64,000 nucleotides of DNA from Arion vulgaris. Its lineage: Eukaryota; Mollusca; Gastropoda; Stylommatophora; Arionidae. The notes under the pieces are model-generated. The model worked only from the letters and a program-made list of their open reading frames with translations, made no database searches and had not been told where the DNA came from. Below, one piece after another: positions 24,011 to 35,118 of this stretch; within the stretch, counting starts at the first letter, position 1; every line of letters starts with the position of its first letter. Location of the stretch: the NCBI GenBank assembly GCA_020796225.1, contig CM036755.1, positions 42,140,306 through 42,204,305 of the forward strand, given 5' to 3'. The position numbers and the translations under genes are program-made.

Positions 24011-24420
24011 AGGAAGTATATGATGTTTCATTAACCAACACAAAACTGGAACTGTCAGTTGCCAGCTCACTGACTGATATACTGGACATGAAATTGGGGC
24101 ACTTATGGACTTGTTTCTTGTGCAACAAGGATGATCTAACTAACCAACTAGCTTCTCAATTCTTTGAATGCGACCTTGGTATACCATCAGAGCTTCAGTT
24201 CCCATTCATACTTATGTATAACTGCCAGAAATTCTGGAGCAATCGATCACTTTCATTTTATGTGCAGAAATTCTCCTATATCTGATCCCTTTTGCATGCA
24301 TCCTAAACACTTGTGCTAATTCAGTCCTTGTGGCTTTAAGTAACCGTTTTTGGGAGTTTAAGATGTTACTTGATTTTTTATTTACCTTTTCCAATCTTTG
24401 TGTTGTTTCCAACTCAGTTG
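24011..24420 (+). other. Unrecognised 104-codon open frame after the array
   Basis: An open frame starts inside the last repeat unit and runs to 24285 (EVYDVSLTNTKLELSVASSL, DILDMKLGHLWTCFLCNKDD, LASQFFECDLGIP). Its amino-acid content looks protein-like, unlike the usual chance frames here. I do not recognise it, no Met is near the start, and it lies inside a DENND5 intron. It may be a decayed transposon. Confidence 0.25.
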
Positions 24421-24421
24421 T

Positions 24422-24422
<1 letters not shown>

Positions 24423-24470
<48 letters not shown>
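24423..24470. repeat. (GT)n microsatellite
   Basis: About 22 GT units, followed directly by the tail of a family D SINE. Confidence 0.97.
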
Positions 24471-24472
<2 letters not shown>

Positions 24473-24475
24473 ATA

Positions 24476-24717
24476 TATGAATGAAAATCGTGGCATATCC
24501 CAAAGGACGTAGCCATCAACCACAGTAAACAAGTCGTTGATTTTCTAGGCACCACTTATACGTTCAGTAGTTTGCCATTGCTTTCTGAATGGGTGGCGCC
24601 ATCGTCCTTTGTTAAAATCAACGGAAACAATTTGCAACCAAACTGTCCGAGCGTGATTCGAACTCAGAACGTCGGGGTTAATAGACCGAGTCACTAACCC
24701 TAGGCCACAGACGCACC

Positions 24718-24718
<1 letters not shown>
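24476..24718 (-). repeat. SINE family D, tRNA-derived
   Basis: On the minus strand: A box tggcctagggttagtg, B box gttcgaatcacg, then a body with cattcagaaagcaatggcaa and a tail ggatatgccacgattttcat. A partial copy is at 63650. It lies between GT and AT microsatellites, consistent with tail-associated simple repeats. Confidence 0.82.
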
Positions 24719-24754
<36 letters not shown>

Positions 24755-24763
24755 GTATATTGA
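24719..24763. repeat. AT-rich microsatellite
   Basis: Alternating TA with two interruptions of tg. Confidence 0.9.
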
Positions 24764-24779
24764 TACCAGTTACTTCATC

Positions 24780-25060
24780 AATATCTTCTGCCACTCACTA
24801 GTCACTTCTGTCACTCACTAGTCACTTGTGTCATTCATTAGTCACTTCTGTCACTTACTAGTCACTTCTGTCACTCACTAGTCACTTCTATCACTCACTA
24901 TTCACTCACTAGTCACTCACTACTCACTTCTGTCATTCACTAATCACTTGTGTCACTCACTAGTCACTTCTGTCATTCATCAATCTCTTCTGTCACTCAC
25001 TAGTCACTTCTGTCACTCACTACTCACTTCTGTCACTCACTAGTCACTCTCGTCATTTCT
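24780..25060. repeat. 20-bp minisatellite, about 14 copies
   Basis: The unit is cactcactagtcacttctgt with variants (ttcatt, acttgtgt) and one part with cactcactatt insertions. It ends about 100 bp before the next DENND5 exon. Confidence 0.95.
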
Positions 25061-25155
25061 CAATCTCTGTTGACATTGACCCTGCTGAAAGCGAAGGAAA
25101 TATTTTAAATAAAATAATGATGCAATAATAGTCGAACTTTGTTTGTAATTTGCAG

Positions 25156-25274
25156 CACAAAAATCTGGGTGTGTTAACAACTCTGCGTATTGGCCATGAT
25201 AATGGTGGCCTGATGCCCAAATGGCTGGTGGAATATGTGTTGGTTAGAAATGAGTTAACAGGCCATACATACAG
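25156..25274 (+). CDS. DENND5: DENND5 orthologue, coding exon (PLAT/LH2 domain)
   Basis: Acceptor tttgcag, donor acag|gtaata. Reads [19 protein letters not shown], then [20 protein letters not shown], the core of the PLAT/LH2 domain: GHDN, then a K/W pair and the [10 protein letters not shown] strand, nearly the same in vertebrate DENND5. Starts in phase 0, ends with two bases of an Arg codon; 119 nt. Confidence 0.96.
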
Positions 25275-25744
25275 GTAATATATAAATTGTATACATGGTA
25301 TATCAAAGAAAGCACGGCCAGAATGTAATGGAATGAAAAGAGATTGTAAAAGAAATATTTTGTTCAGTTGGACATTCAGTCCCTTGAGCGACACTGGAAA
25401 TGTCACAAGCAGTATATATCTTCAATAGCTTCAATTGTTTAGTTGTTTTATTGATAACTGAAGTAATTCCACATTTATCTAACTAATGTTCAGGCTATGT
25501 TTAGATGCCAGCTTTTGAATTATGTAGACTTGTCACAAATTATCAAACTGATCAATTATTCAGTTTTCTGGTTTTATTTGGATGAGTTTTGTGTATCTGA
25601 ATGTGTTTACTTTGAATTTACTGATAGTCACAATGAAGGTATAAACCTTCTTTTCTCATCACATACCCAAAAAGTGATGACTGCATCTTTATTATATTAA
25701 TAATGTTTTTTTCTATGCATTGAACTCTTTCAACACATTAACAT

Positions 25745-27420
25745 TAGTTACTTTAGAATAGTGCATGGGATTCTTAGTATTCTGTAAATCCACATCTCTG
25801 TGACCTCCAAATATGTTGTTAATTATTGTCCATGACTCACATCCATATGTCAGTATTGGCTGTGTGTATCACTAAAGAAAGCTGACTATAATTGACAATA
25901 ACTTGTTGCATATAATACCTTTCATCCTCTGGAATACTGGTTTTGTCTGACTTAAACTACTCTTTATTTCTGATCTGTATCTACCATCTGATGTTATCAG
26001 GGTTCCATTGTATTTAAATTGATGAACTTGTCTTAGCAACATGCCATTTACTTTCATGGTGCATGTTGATGGTGTCTGCATTTTTTAGATGATCATAACT
26101 TCTGTCTTCTTGCTATTCAGACTCTGACCTATGTAGTTACTTTCTGTCACTACCAACATACTAACTAGTTCTAGAAGCTCTTTCATTTTTCACTATCAAG
26201 ACAGTGTCCTCATCATATCTGAAAGCTATTCACATTTTGTCTTCCTACTGCTTTTCCAGACATCTCATTTATTGATTTCCAAATGTTTTCAATGTACACA
26301 GAGAACAGATTAGATGATAATAATATAAGTAAAGTAAAGGAACCCTTTCATACCTCATGGTATATAGGGCAATACAGTGTTAGGCCTGTATTTTTCATTG
26401 ACCGTCAGCACACGATGGGTGATGTGGTCAGCATCACGCCTTTACTTTCCCAGAGCATGTCTGGTACCCAATTAAGGCTGGGTCGACCTGAGAGCTGACG
26501 CGGTCGGGAAAATTCCACGCGCACTGCGGAGTTGAACCCGACCACCAGCCTTGAGAAGCGAGTTCACTAACAACTACGTTACCGCGGCTCTGATAATAAC
26601 ATATCTTTACCTAAAACCCTTTTTAATCTACTGAAAAGTCCCTATCTGTTTGTCTACTCTTATGATTGCTGTTTGTTGCCAATATATATTCTGAATAACT
26701 CTTAGATCTTTGCTGTTGATATTTTTGCTTTCTAACATTGTAGAAAGATCCTCATGATTTGCTTTATCAAACTCCTTGATGTAGTTTATAAAGCATAAAT
26801 TTATATCTGTTTTCGCTTATCGTAATCTTTCTATTAGTGTTTTTATGATAACCAACATTGAATGCGATCCTGTCTTCAAGAAACCTACATAGTTTTTCAC
26901 AAATATATAAGTTTTATTTTGCTTGTTATTCTTTCCATTATTCTTTATATGAATGTCAGTAAGTCATTTGAAATAAGTCCACTTTCATATACATCCTTTG
27001 AACGATATTTATACTTCCATTTCCTAGATCTCCCAGAGATTGGGTTTCTTCTATTGTTATGTTATTTGGACCTGGAGACGTTCCTCTCTTAATGTATTTA
27101 AAATCATCCTCAACTTTCGCTGCAAATATTGATAGTCTCTTTTATTTGTCTTGTATATTTAGTTCTGATCTGTCATTTTCATAAAGCTCTGTGATCTATT
27201 CTGTCCATCTTTCTAGTATGTTCTCTTTCCCCATTAATATCATGCCTTATTTAGATTACAAGGCATCCAGTTTGTGAATGCGCTCTTCTCTTTCTGAGTT
27301 CATTTATATGTATGTGCAAAGATTTTGTGGGGTTTTTTTTGGTGCTGTTTCTCAATTTCGCTAAATCTCACATTGAGCCAATCCTCTGACGCTTCATTAC
27401 ACTAATGTATATTGCACAGA
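25745..27420 (-). mobile_element. LINE reverse transcriptase remnant, interrupted by a SINE
   Basis: From high to low coordinates the minus strand gives a polymerase remnant: TDINLCFINYIKEFDKANHE, SKNINSKDLRVIQNIYWQQT, IRVDKQIGTF, a LYTENIWKS segment near 26290, then KVNGMLLRQVHQFKYNGTLI, TSDGRYRSEIKS and LTYGCESWTI near 25840. The frames are broken. A family B SINE (26324-26590) splits it. Confidence 0.85.
26324..26590 (-). repeat. SINE family B, full copy with 9-bp duplication
   Basis: Flanked by tgataataa at 26315-26323 and 26591-26599. Head on the minus strand: cagagccgcggtaacgtagt, B-box-like gggttcaactccgc. It matches the copy at 16304 along its length. Confidence 0.88.
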
Positions 27421-27599
27421 GTAAACATATGCACTAGATATATCTCATTGTGAAGTTGAGTTATATTCAGGACCTCTTGTCAGCACATTCGTGTCATTCT
27501 ATCTCACAAACCAAAGGCTATATGCCTATTACTGCAGACCAGAGACATCAACTGCACTAGAATAATAAAGCTATTAAGGAAATGAGAATCCAGCATGAT

Positions 27600-28355
27600 A
27601 TATCATGGATGGTCCAATCTGAAAGAGTGATGAGCAGCTAGATGATCACAGTTGTTGATCTACCAATAGGAGAAGAATTTAATTCCAATCGTTGGGAGCA
27701 ATACAAACTTTCACATGTCACCATTACTTTTCAAAAGGAATTTAGAGATTGGGGCTATAGAAAACTGGACCTGATAATTAGGTGGCTGCTAGCAGATAAT
27801 GCAGGTGCTCTAGTGTGTGTATAGATGGATGTGTGCATCGCAGAGAGACAGATACTTTCTAGCTAGCTCGAATTGAGGGTGATTGATGATCGTAATTTAG
27901 CATACAGGTCAAGAACTTGCAGTCTAAGAATGGAGGTTGAAACTATTACTGTTACCTTCCAATATATCTCTGAGACTCAGTTTACTAGAACAGTTCTAGA
28001 TAGTTCTACAAATCCAACTCTTAGTCCTTGCTTTGGAAGATCTTAAACATAAGATCATTGTTGTTTGAGTGTATGTCATCTATCAAGACTTGCAGCATCC
28101 AGGAACTTACATAATATACTGGTGTCCTGGACACATGTAGGTGTTCACAGTTAGGAGAGAGCAGCCAGACATGCATCAGACCTCACATAGTCAAGGTGCT
28201 GAAAGTATATAAGGAGAAATACTTCATGATCACTCACATGAACTGTCAACATAAAAAGCCTTTGGTATCTGCTACGGGAGACTAAGCATCTATAGATCAG
28301 CAGTACAGAATACTATGATGTTGCTTCAGTAACCAATAACTTAGTTAAGTAGGTA
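27600..28355 (+). mobile_element. Degenerate RNase H LINE
   Basis: Broken frames resemble the RNase H part of the element at 18955: ITFQKEFRDWGYRKLDLIIR, WLLADNA, then decayed domain segments and the shared end ttcagtaaccaataact. Many stops. Confidence 0.75.
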
Positions 28356-28413
28356 GTTGTGAGTGCAGTTATCATGGTTTAATCTAAAGACTGCTTTGAT
28401 AATCATACAAGAA

Positions 28414-29103
28414 ATGAAATGCTTTAGATTTATGATCAGTATAGTACGGTCTCTCAAACAGGTTTAACTGTGGTCGGTGGTTGGGACGTGGTGTAGATGA
28501 TGAAATGCTTCATATTTATGATCAGTATAGTATGGTCTCTCAAACAGATTTAACTGTGGTCGGTGGTTGGGACGTGGTGTAGATGATGAAATGCTTCATA
28601 TTTATGATCAGTATAGTACGGTCTCTCAAACAGATTTAACTGTGGTCGGTGGTTGGGACGTGGTGTAGATGATGAAATGCTTCATATTTATGATCAGTAT
28701 AGTACGGTCTCTCAAACAGATTTAACTGTGGTCGGTGGTTGGGACGTGGTGTAGATGATGAAATGCTTCATATTTATGATCAGTATAGTATGGTCTCTCA
28801 AACAGATTTAACTGTGGTCGGTGGTTGGGACGTGGTGTAGATGATGAAATGCTTCATATTTATGATCAGTATAGTATGGTCTCTCAAACAGATTTAACTG
28901 TGGTCGGTGGTTGGGACGTGGTGTAGATGATGAAATGCTTCATATTTATGATCAGTATAGTATGGTCTCTCAAACAGATTTAACTGTGGTCGGTGGTTGG
29001 GACGTGGTGTAGATGATGAAATGCTTCATATTTATGATCAGTATAGTATGGTCTCTCAAACAGATTTAACTGTGGTCGGTGGTTGGGACGTGGTGTAGAT
29101 GAT
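28414..29103 (+). repeat. 86-bp tandem array carrying splice acceptor plus half exon, 8 copies
   Basis: Exactly 86-bp units. Each holds atgaaatgcttcatatttat, gatcagtatagta.ggtctc, tcaaacag (acceptor) and 40 bases of coding sequence ([13 protein letters not shown]). The coding start in each copy is at 28462, 28548, 28634, 28720, 28806, 28892, 28978 and 29064. Copy 1 differs (tttagattt, cagg instead of caga); the others are almost identical. Only copy 8 is followed by the rest of the exon. Because 86 is not a multiple of three, reading from one copy into the next meets a TAG. Confidence 0.97.
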
Positions 29104-29161
29104 GGGAGCACAGAGAGGCTGCTAGTTGCTGAGTTAATGCATCACACCATCGACACTGAAG
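29064..29161 (+). CDS. DENND5: DENND5 orthologue, coding exon between two tandem arrays
   Basis: Acceptor ctctcaaacag, donor gaag|gtatgt. The first base completes Arg from the previous exon, then [20 protein letters not shown] and [12 protein letters not shown], matching the vertebrate stretch with CGRWLGKGMDDGS between PLAT and RUN 2. 98 nt, leaves one base. I chose the eighth acceptor because only it reads through to the donor in frame. The donor itself is the start of the next array, whose other units have atatgt in place of gtatgt. Confidence 0.93.
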
Positions 29162-29945
29162 GTATGTTCTATATCTTGGTTGGCACTCAGATGTTAACTT
29201 AAATATGTTCTATATCTTGGTTGGCACTCAGATGTTAACTTAAATATGTTCTATATCTTGATTAACACTCAGATCTCAACTTAAATATGTTCTATATCTT
29301 GGTTGACACTCAGATGTCAACTTAAATATTTTCTATATCTTGATTTAACACTCAGATCTCAACTTAAATATGTTCTATATCTTGGTTGACACTCTGATCT
29401 CAACTTAAATATGTTCTATATCTTGGTTGACACTCAGATCTCAACTTAAATATGTTCTATATATTGGTTAACACTCAGATCTCAACTTAAATATGTTCTA
29501 TATCTTGGTTGACACTCAGATGTTAACTTAAATATTTTCTATATCTTGATTTAACACTCAGATCTCAACTTAAATATGTTCTATATCTTGGTTGACACTA
29601 GATCTCAACTTAAATATGTTCTATATCTTGGATGACACTCAGATCTCAACTTAAATATGTTTTATATCTTGGTTAACACTCAGATCTCAACTTAAATATG
29701 TTCTATATATTGATTAACACTCAGATCTCAACTTAAATATGTTCTATATATTGATTAACACTCAGATCTCAACTTAAATATGTTCTATATATTGATTAAC
29801 ACTCAGATCTCAACTTAAATATGTTTTATATCTTGGTTAACACTCAGATCTCAACTTAAATATGTTCTATATATTGATTAACACTCAGATCTCAACTTAA
29901 ATATGTTCTATATTTTGGTTGACACTCGATTAACTTAAATATGTT
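29162..29945. repeat. 41-bp minisatellite starting at the DENND5 donor, about 19 copies
   Basis: The unit is atgttctatatcttggttga then cactcagatctcaacttaaat, about 41 bp. The first unit begins within the donor gtatgt of the preceding exon; later units have a in place of the invariant g, so they are not donors. Confidence 0.95.
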
Positions 29946-30190
29946 CAAATAAAGCATTAATCTACCTAAATTTGTCATGGTTTTGATATCAGTAACTTGA
30001 TTAAATGTCAGCAACTTCTGATATAAGATAATCTATTTTTTTTCTAGTGTCTCTTGCTTTTTTTTTCCAAATCATCTCTTTGAAGTCTGTTGGATTTTTG
30101 TTTACAGTGAAACATTGAACGTTGCTGATTCAAGTAAATTCTTTTTTGAGCTGTTTTTAATCAGTCAACTATCTAGAAATTCTTTCTGCG

Positions 30191-30468
30191 CTGACATTAC
30201 AATGTAGAAGTACAAGCATTGCCTTTGACACTGACATTACAGTGTAGAAGTACAAACATTGCCTTTGGCACTGACATTACAATGTAGAAGTACAAGTATT
30301 GCCTTTGGCACTGACATTACAATGTAGAACTACAAGTATTGCCTTTGGTGCTGACATTACAATGTAGAAGTACAAGTATTGCCTATGGCGCTGACATTAC
30401 AATGTAGAACTACAAGCATTGCCTTTGGCACTGACATTACAATGTAGAAGTACAAGTATTGCTGTAGC
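30191..30468. repeat. 40-bp minisatellite, 7 copies
   Basis: The unit starts ctgacattacaatgtagaag and continues tacaagcattgcctttggca; copies start at 30191 and every 40 bases to 30431. Few differences. Confidence 0.96.
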
Positions 30469-31080
30469 AAATTTACATAGAACTGGAAAATGCTTTCCAT
30501 TTTCTTTACATAGTAACACTTTGTACAACTGTGAATTAATACTGTCTGATTTGGTGAAGTTATAAAACTTCTGTGGTCCATAGAATATATACAAAGAAAT
30601 AACTTTGCTTTAACCCTTCAAGTCTCAGCACTTCAGGCAATGTCGTTACTGATTTCCCAGGACATGAGGAAATAACTCTGCAACAATGAAAAGTTTGTGT
30701 GCAACAATGAGAAGTGTTTGTGATATCAAATTCCTAACAAATACAGTTACTAATCAATATTTGTGATTTAAAGTTCAATTGACAGTTAAATGGATGAGGT
30801 ACTAATTTGTGAATATGTATGTTGTTAATGTCATGTAAGTGGATGTAAGAAATTATACATGTAAAGAAATAAAAAATGAATAACAATATCAAAAGTATGT
30901 TTCACTCGAGGGTGTCAGTTTTATTGATGATAAATGTCCAACTGAAAGGTTGTAAAGCAGACTCCCTTACAGACGTTGGGTTCCTGAAAAATGGGTTCCT
31001 GAAATGCTGAGTTAGGGAAGGAAGATAACTGGCTCCTGAATCTTCCATATGCTAAATCCTAGTATTGTAGAATCTCTAAT
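30469..31080. other. Unannotated intron sequence
   Basis: AT-rich, no recognised feature. Confidence 0.3.
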
Positions 31081-31735
31081 ACTTCACTCCCTTATAGTCT
31101 TACATATGAAATGATGATGTTGTAGATACAGATGGATCTGTACATCGTGGTGAGAAGTCTGGCTGGAGATTTGTAGCCAGCACCGTGAAGGATCATGTTC
31201 AAGTAGAACGGTACATACAGGACCACTACTTTCAGTATGAGGATGGAAGTTGAGACCTTTACTGCTTCCCACCCAATGGTTCTCTCAAACTCCATTCATT
31301 AGAGTGATAACTCAGTCCATTCTTTGCAAGGTGAAAATCTGAAGCTTGTGGTATGAGTGAATGTTGTCTATCAATATTTTCAACATTAATGTACATATGT
31401 GGATCTACTGTCCTGAACATGCAGCTGTTCATAGTAATGAGCAAACAGATAGTATTGTATCATAATCACTTTTAGTCTGGGTGTTAAAGATAAGTAACGG
31501 GAATGTACTCAGGTTGCACAGTTATCTATTTGAATAAAGACATGTCAATGAATGCCAATTATATATACAGTGTTTGAGAGAATTTTGAATGAAACATTGT
31601 ATGAGTACTACTGCACCTGAGATGTATTTGACCATCAAACCATGGGAACAACATCTACTAGTGGAGACTGCGCACTTAATGGTCTGCCCCGGAGTGCTAT
31701 GACTGATCAAATAATCACTGGCTTTATGTGCTTTT
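31081..31735 (+). mobile_element. Degenerate RNase H LINE
   Basis: Reads DGSVHRGEKSGWRFVAS near 31130 (the first RNase H strand, cf. DGSVQRGEKSGWGF at 19735), then decayed remains and the same kind of 3' end with gctatgactgatcaaataat. Frames are broken throughout. Confidence 0.78.
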
Positions 31736-31797
31736 GGATTACCTTAATCTATTTTATATTTCATTTTACTACAATCCATTCAATATTTTATTTTCAG

Positions 31798-31866
31798 ATG
31801 AAGTTGTGGTGACCTCACCACCTAAAATATGTTCACCAAAGTCACCTCGAAAAGCTCACAGTTCCA
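31798..31866 (+). CDS. DENND5: DENND5 orthologue, coding exon (linker)
   Basis: Acceptor attttcag, donor cca|gtaagt. 69 nt reading DEVVVTSPPKICSPKSPRKA then HSS: a Ser/Pro/Lys-rich linker between PLAT and RUN 2. The vertebrate linker there is also Pro/Ser-rich but not alignable base by base. Support is phase (two bases complete Asp, one base left for Asn), good splice sites and position. Confidence 0.82.
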
Positions 31867-31904
31867 GTAAGTTGTAACTAAATATTAAGGACATAAGCAA
31901 TACA

Positions 31905-32177
31905 TTATTTTCTTACAATTCCGACTTGCTTTCCCAGTATACAGCTATATCTACCACATTCAAGAACAACCCTTCTCTGATGAGCAAATTGAGTTAATGA
32001 GTAAAGGACACATTTGGAGTTGTTTCTTTTAAGCCTAAGCATCAAGACATTCAAAGGGACTCTGTTGTAAGCATCCTGCAAATCTATTACCAGAGCATGA
32101 GTCTCTTGCATGAATTGAATCTTTCAAACGCATCCTGGGCAAAGACACCATCATTGCAACAGGTCTCCCAGTTTGGA
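31905..32177 (-). mobile_element. LINE reverse transcriptase fragment
   Basis: Minus strand reads QETHALVIDLQDAYNRVPLN then VLMLRLKRN and AHQRRVVLECG, polymerase motifs around the first catalytic Asp. The element may continue beyond the SPIN copy at 32178. Confidence 0.72.
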
Positions 32178-32521
32178 CAGTGGTTCTGAAACTTCCTAAT
32201 GTCGCGACCCTTTAATACAGTTCCTTATATTGTGGCAACCCCCAACCATAAAATTATGTTCGTTGCTACTTCATAACTATAATTTTGCTACTGTTACGAA
32301 TCGTAATGTAAATATCTGATATGCAGGATGTATTTTCATTGTTACAAATTGAACATAATTAAAGCATAGTGATTAGTCACAAAAACAATATGTAATTATA
32401 TATTGTGAAATATTTATTTCTAATTATGATAAATATGTGTTTTCCGATGATCTTAGACGACCCCTGGGAAATGGTCGTTCTACCTCCAAAGGGGTCGCAA
32501 CCCACAGTTTGAAAACCACTG
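32178..32521. mobile_element. SPIN-like non-autonomous hAT element
   Basis: 344 bp with inverted ends cagtggttctgaaactt and, reversed, cagtggttttcaaactg. Internally it has cgaccctttaatacagttcc, acccccaaccataaaattat, gttgctacttcataactata, a gaatcgtaatgtaaatatct block and ggggtcgcaaccc. I recognise this as the SPIN (Space Invaders) hAT family, known from several tetrapods and also a triatomine bug and a pond snail, and explained by horizontal transfer. The consensus is recalled from memory. A clean 8-bp duplication is not evident: right flank ctctaagg, left flank gtttgga. Confidence 0.88.
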
Positions 32522-32842
32522 CTCTAAGGGTTGCTGGAAGAAAATTCCTGAAGTTCTGACCCTGAACCAACTAATAGATTGATATAATCAGCAAAACATA
32601 GAATGCACAGAGGTCTAACTCTAATTGATATTGATGGTTTATGGTCTTAAATAGTCTCTTGCATAAATATAAATATTGTAAAGTACAGGAAACAAAGTAC
32701 AACTTATCTGCACTTCCACTGTTGTTTTGAAGAATTCACCAATGTCATTGTTTGTAAGTACTGTACTGTTTGCATGTTATTGTAACATAACCTTATGACA
32801 TAACAAATATGTGTATGATGATGACATAAACTATACAGTGTA

Positions 32843-33045
32843 CTGAAAACTGCCAAGTCCTGAAAACTGCTAGTACTGAAAACTGCCAAGTACTGAAAAA
32901 CTGTACCAAGTACTGAAAACTGTACCAAGTACTGAAAACTGTACCAAGTACTGAAAACTGTCAAGTACTGAAAAACTGTACCAAGTACTGAAAAACTGTA
33001 CCAAGTACTGAAAAACTGTACCAAGTACTGAAAAACTATACCCAA
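32843..33045. repeat. About 20-bp minisatellite, about 10 copies
   Basis: The unit is ccaagtactgaaaaactgta with 1-3 base losses in some copies. On the minus strand it happens to be open (QYLVQFSVLGTVF). Confidence 0.93.
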
Positions 33046-33159
33046 TTTATTTGTTTCTCTGTCATAGACAATCAAGAGATTACAAATAGTAAACAATTGA
33101 TGAAGAATCTAAATTATGTTTCATGGAATTTGGAATTACATTTTTTACTAGTCTTCTTC

Positions 33160-33425
33160 TTCTTTGCGTTCGTTCTTTATGATCAATTTTAATCACTCTT
33201 TGTGATATGTTTGATCTTTGCCAAGAACGTCTATACGTTACACATTGGTTTGGTAGGCCCCTAAACACATAGATTTCTCTACGTGTTTAGGACATGTGCA
33301 TCCGATTTCAGTCAAACCTCCGTAGTCGCCTCTTACGGCATGCTTGGCAGATAACAGTGGTTCTATTCTCCACACCCCAAATTTGGGCCCCTGTAACCGC
33401 TTGGGCGATTTTTTTACCAGTAAAG
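33160..33425 (-). repeat. SINE family C copy, long form
   Basis: On the minus strand it opens with cgcccaagcggttacagggg, carries the intact core gcatgccgtaagaggcgact and ends gcaaagaagaagaagact. It is more complete at the 5' side than other copies and diverged in the distal part. Confidence 0.8.
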
Positions 33426-33694
33426 CTAGGAAGAGAATAAGTAGTTAAATGACATTGTTTCAATAACCAATAGACAATCATATTGTATGCTTTATGAGCC
33501 TAGGGTCACCGACATAGTTGACTTGTATGTAGGAAGTGTGCATCAAAGCATTTATAGTCTCTTTCAGTTGATAATTTCTGTAACAATTTGTTTGACATAA
33601 TAAAATTGTTAGCTCCATGAACAATTATCTTGAATTGTTTTTATATCATCTTTGTTAGTGTGTAGTAGATTTATTTCTTTCTTTCCTCCCAAAT

Positions 33695-33870
33695 TCTTCT
33701 TCTTCGAATGCTTCATATTGACCATTTATTTAATCACTCTTTGTGGTTTGTATGTGATCTCATCCTAAGTGCGTTCTGCCAAGTTATGACTATTGTGACT
33801 AGGCCTGCACATTCGATTTCTTGCCAGCATTTTATTTACTAGTGTTGCATTCCTAGATTTCCTCCCAAAT
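33695..33870 (-). repeat. SINE family C, distal part
   Basis: Minus strand from ctaggaatgcaacactagta to the cgaagaagaag tail; the core is missing. Confidence 0.75.
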
Positions 33871-33971
33871 AAGGGTCTTAATATTCAAACACTTTTGCAT
33901 AGTTTTTGCAATGACTAACTCTGTAGATTGTATCAGTTGATTTAGGGTTCACTTATTTGTCTCATCTGTAG

Positions 33972-34054
33972 ATGTTGGTTTGGCTGAGATCCAGGAAAAC
34001 CTTGGCCAGGCTGTCAATAACTTAGTTAAACATTTCTACAAACCAGAGAAAGAG
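33972..34054 (+). CDS. DENND5: DENND5 orthologue, coding exon (start of RUN domain 2)
   Basis: Acceptor catctgtag, donor gag|gttagt. Reads NVGLAEIQENLGQAVNNLVK then HFYKPEKE. The vertebrate counterpart is [20 protein letters not shown], so the match is nearly residue by residue. 83 nt, ends in phase 0. Confidence 0.96.
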
Positions 34055-34789
34055 GTTAGTATTTGCTTTTCTTTGTTGTCCACACATTGTTAGTAGTTTA
34101 TAAATGCTTCAGTTTCATTTGAGATTTTTTGATGTTAGATTTGATCCAAATTTGAAATGCTGATAAAATTGATCCATTCAATGTGTTATTGTTTTCAAAT
34201 GACTGAAGTTTAACCTACAAATATGAAGTGAAACAATTGTATATATGCACTTAGTTTGTCTTCTAGGTGATGCATTCAGAAATAGTACATCTAAAAGGAA
34301 AATAGAAAAGTTAAGCAGATCACAAGAAACACTTAATATTTATCAACAATATCAAGTTCAATCATGCACAAGAATTTTGATATTGACAGAGAAGGCAACA
34401 TTTGAAAGATAATTTGAAGGAGAAAGGACCAAAGAACAAATGTTGTGATATATCATCTGTTGCCTTTGTTTCAGCATCGAAATATCTGTATAAGAACCAG
34501 CCAGTATTGGATAAATAATATATTTATACCAACTATCTGAGATCAGTGTCTGAGATCTTCATGTAACATTTGCTTTTGCAGAATGTTATTCTCATCACAA
34601 TCCACTTGAAAGACTCTCAATCTCTGGCCAGTTCTCATATGTCTTCCATCATCATGCTCAAGACTTCCTGAACGAGCCGTCGCTTTAAAAATCTGTAAGG
34701 CTTAACGCAGAAACGCATTGTCGTTTAAAATATTGGATATATTTCATTTGCTTTGCTATTACTTTCCGTACCTTTTTGACTTTCATATT
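34055..34789. other. Unannotated intron sequence
   Basis: AT-rich intron DNA, no recognised repeat or exon. Confidence 0.3.
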
Positions 34790-35118
34790 AACTGAAAACT
34801 ACTTTAACGATAACGAATATATATCATCGTGGCTAATGCTAGAACAAGTCTGTGCTGTCCTCAACCATCCATCCACCATATGTGATGAAGCCATAGAGCG
34901 CAAGCTTGAAGTTCCTATTAATTCCAAGCTTGATGTTCCATTTAGCTTAGAAGAGGTCAAGAAGTCAACAAGTCAGATGTCCAGCGGCAAGACATATGGT
35001 GCAGACTCAATACCGACCTAAGTTTACAAAGATGGAGGCCCCTTGCTAATCCTGGAGCTGACAATCTCTTCACGTCCATTTGGAACAACAAATGCGTATG
35101 GCAGGAATTTAAAATACC
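34790..35118 (+). mobile_element. LINE fragment, N-terminal edge of reverse transcriptase
   Basis: Reads LNHPSTICDEAIERKLEVPI then FSLEEVKKSTSQMSSGKTYG and ADSIPT, followed in another frame by SIWNNKCVWQEFKIP. This is the linker and first motif of a LINE polymerase (S.GK..G.D.IP). It stops abruptly where the 21-bp array begins. Confidence 0.85.

Noticed and set aside
24330..24512. Plus-strand frame with a CVCVCV run
   Set aside because: It is the GT microsatellite translated.
28462..29063. Seven extra DENND5 exons
   Set aside because: Each copy lacks a donor and leads to a stop in the following unit, so they are decoys unless RNA shows otherwise.
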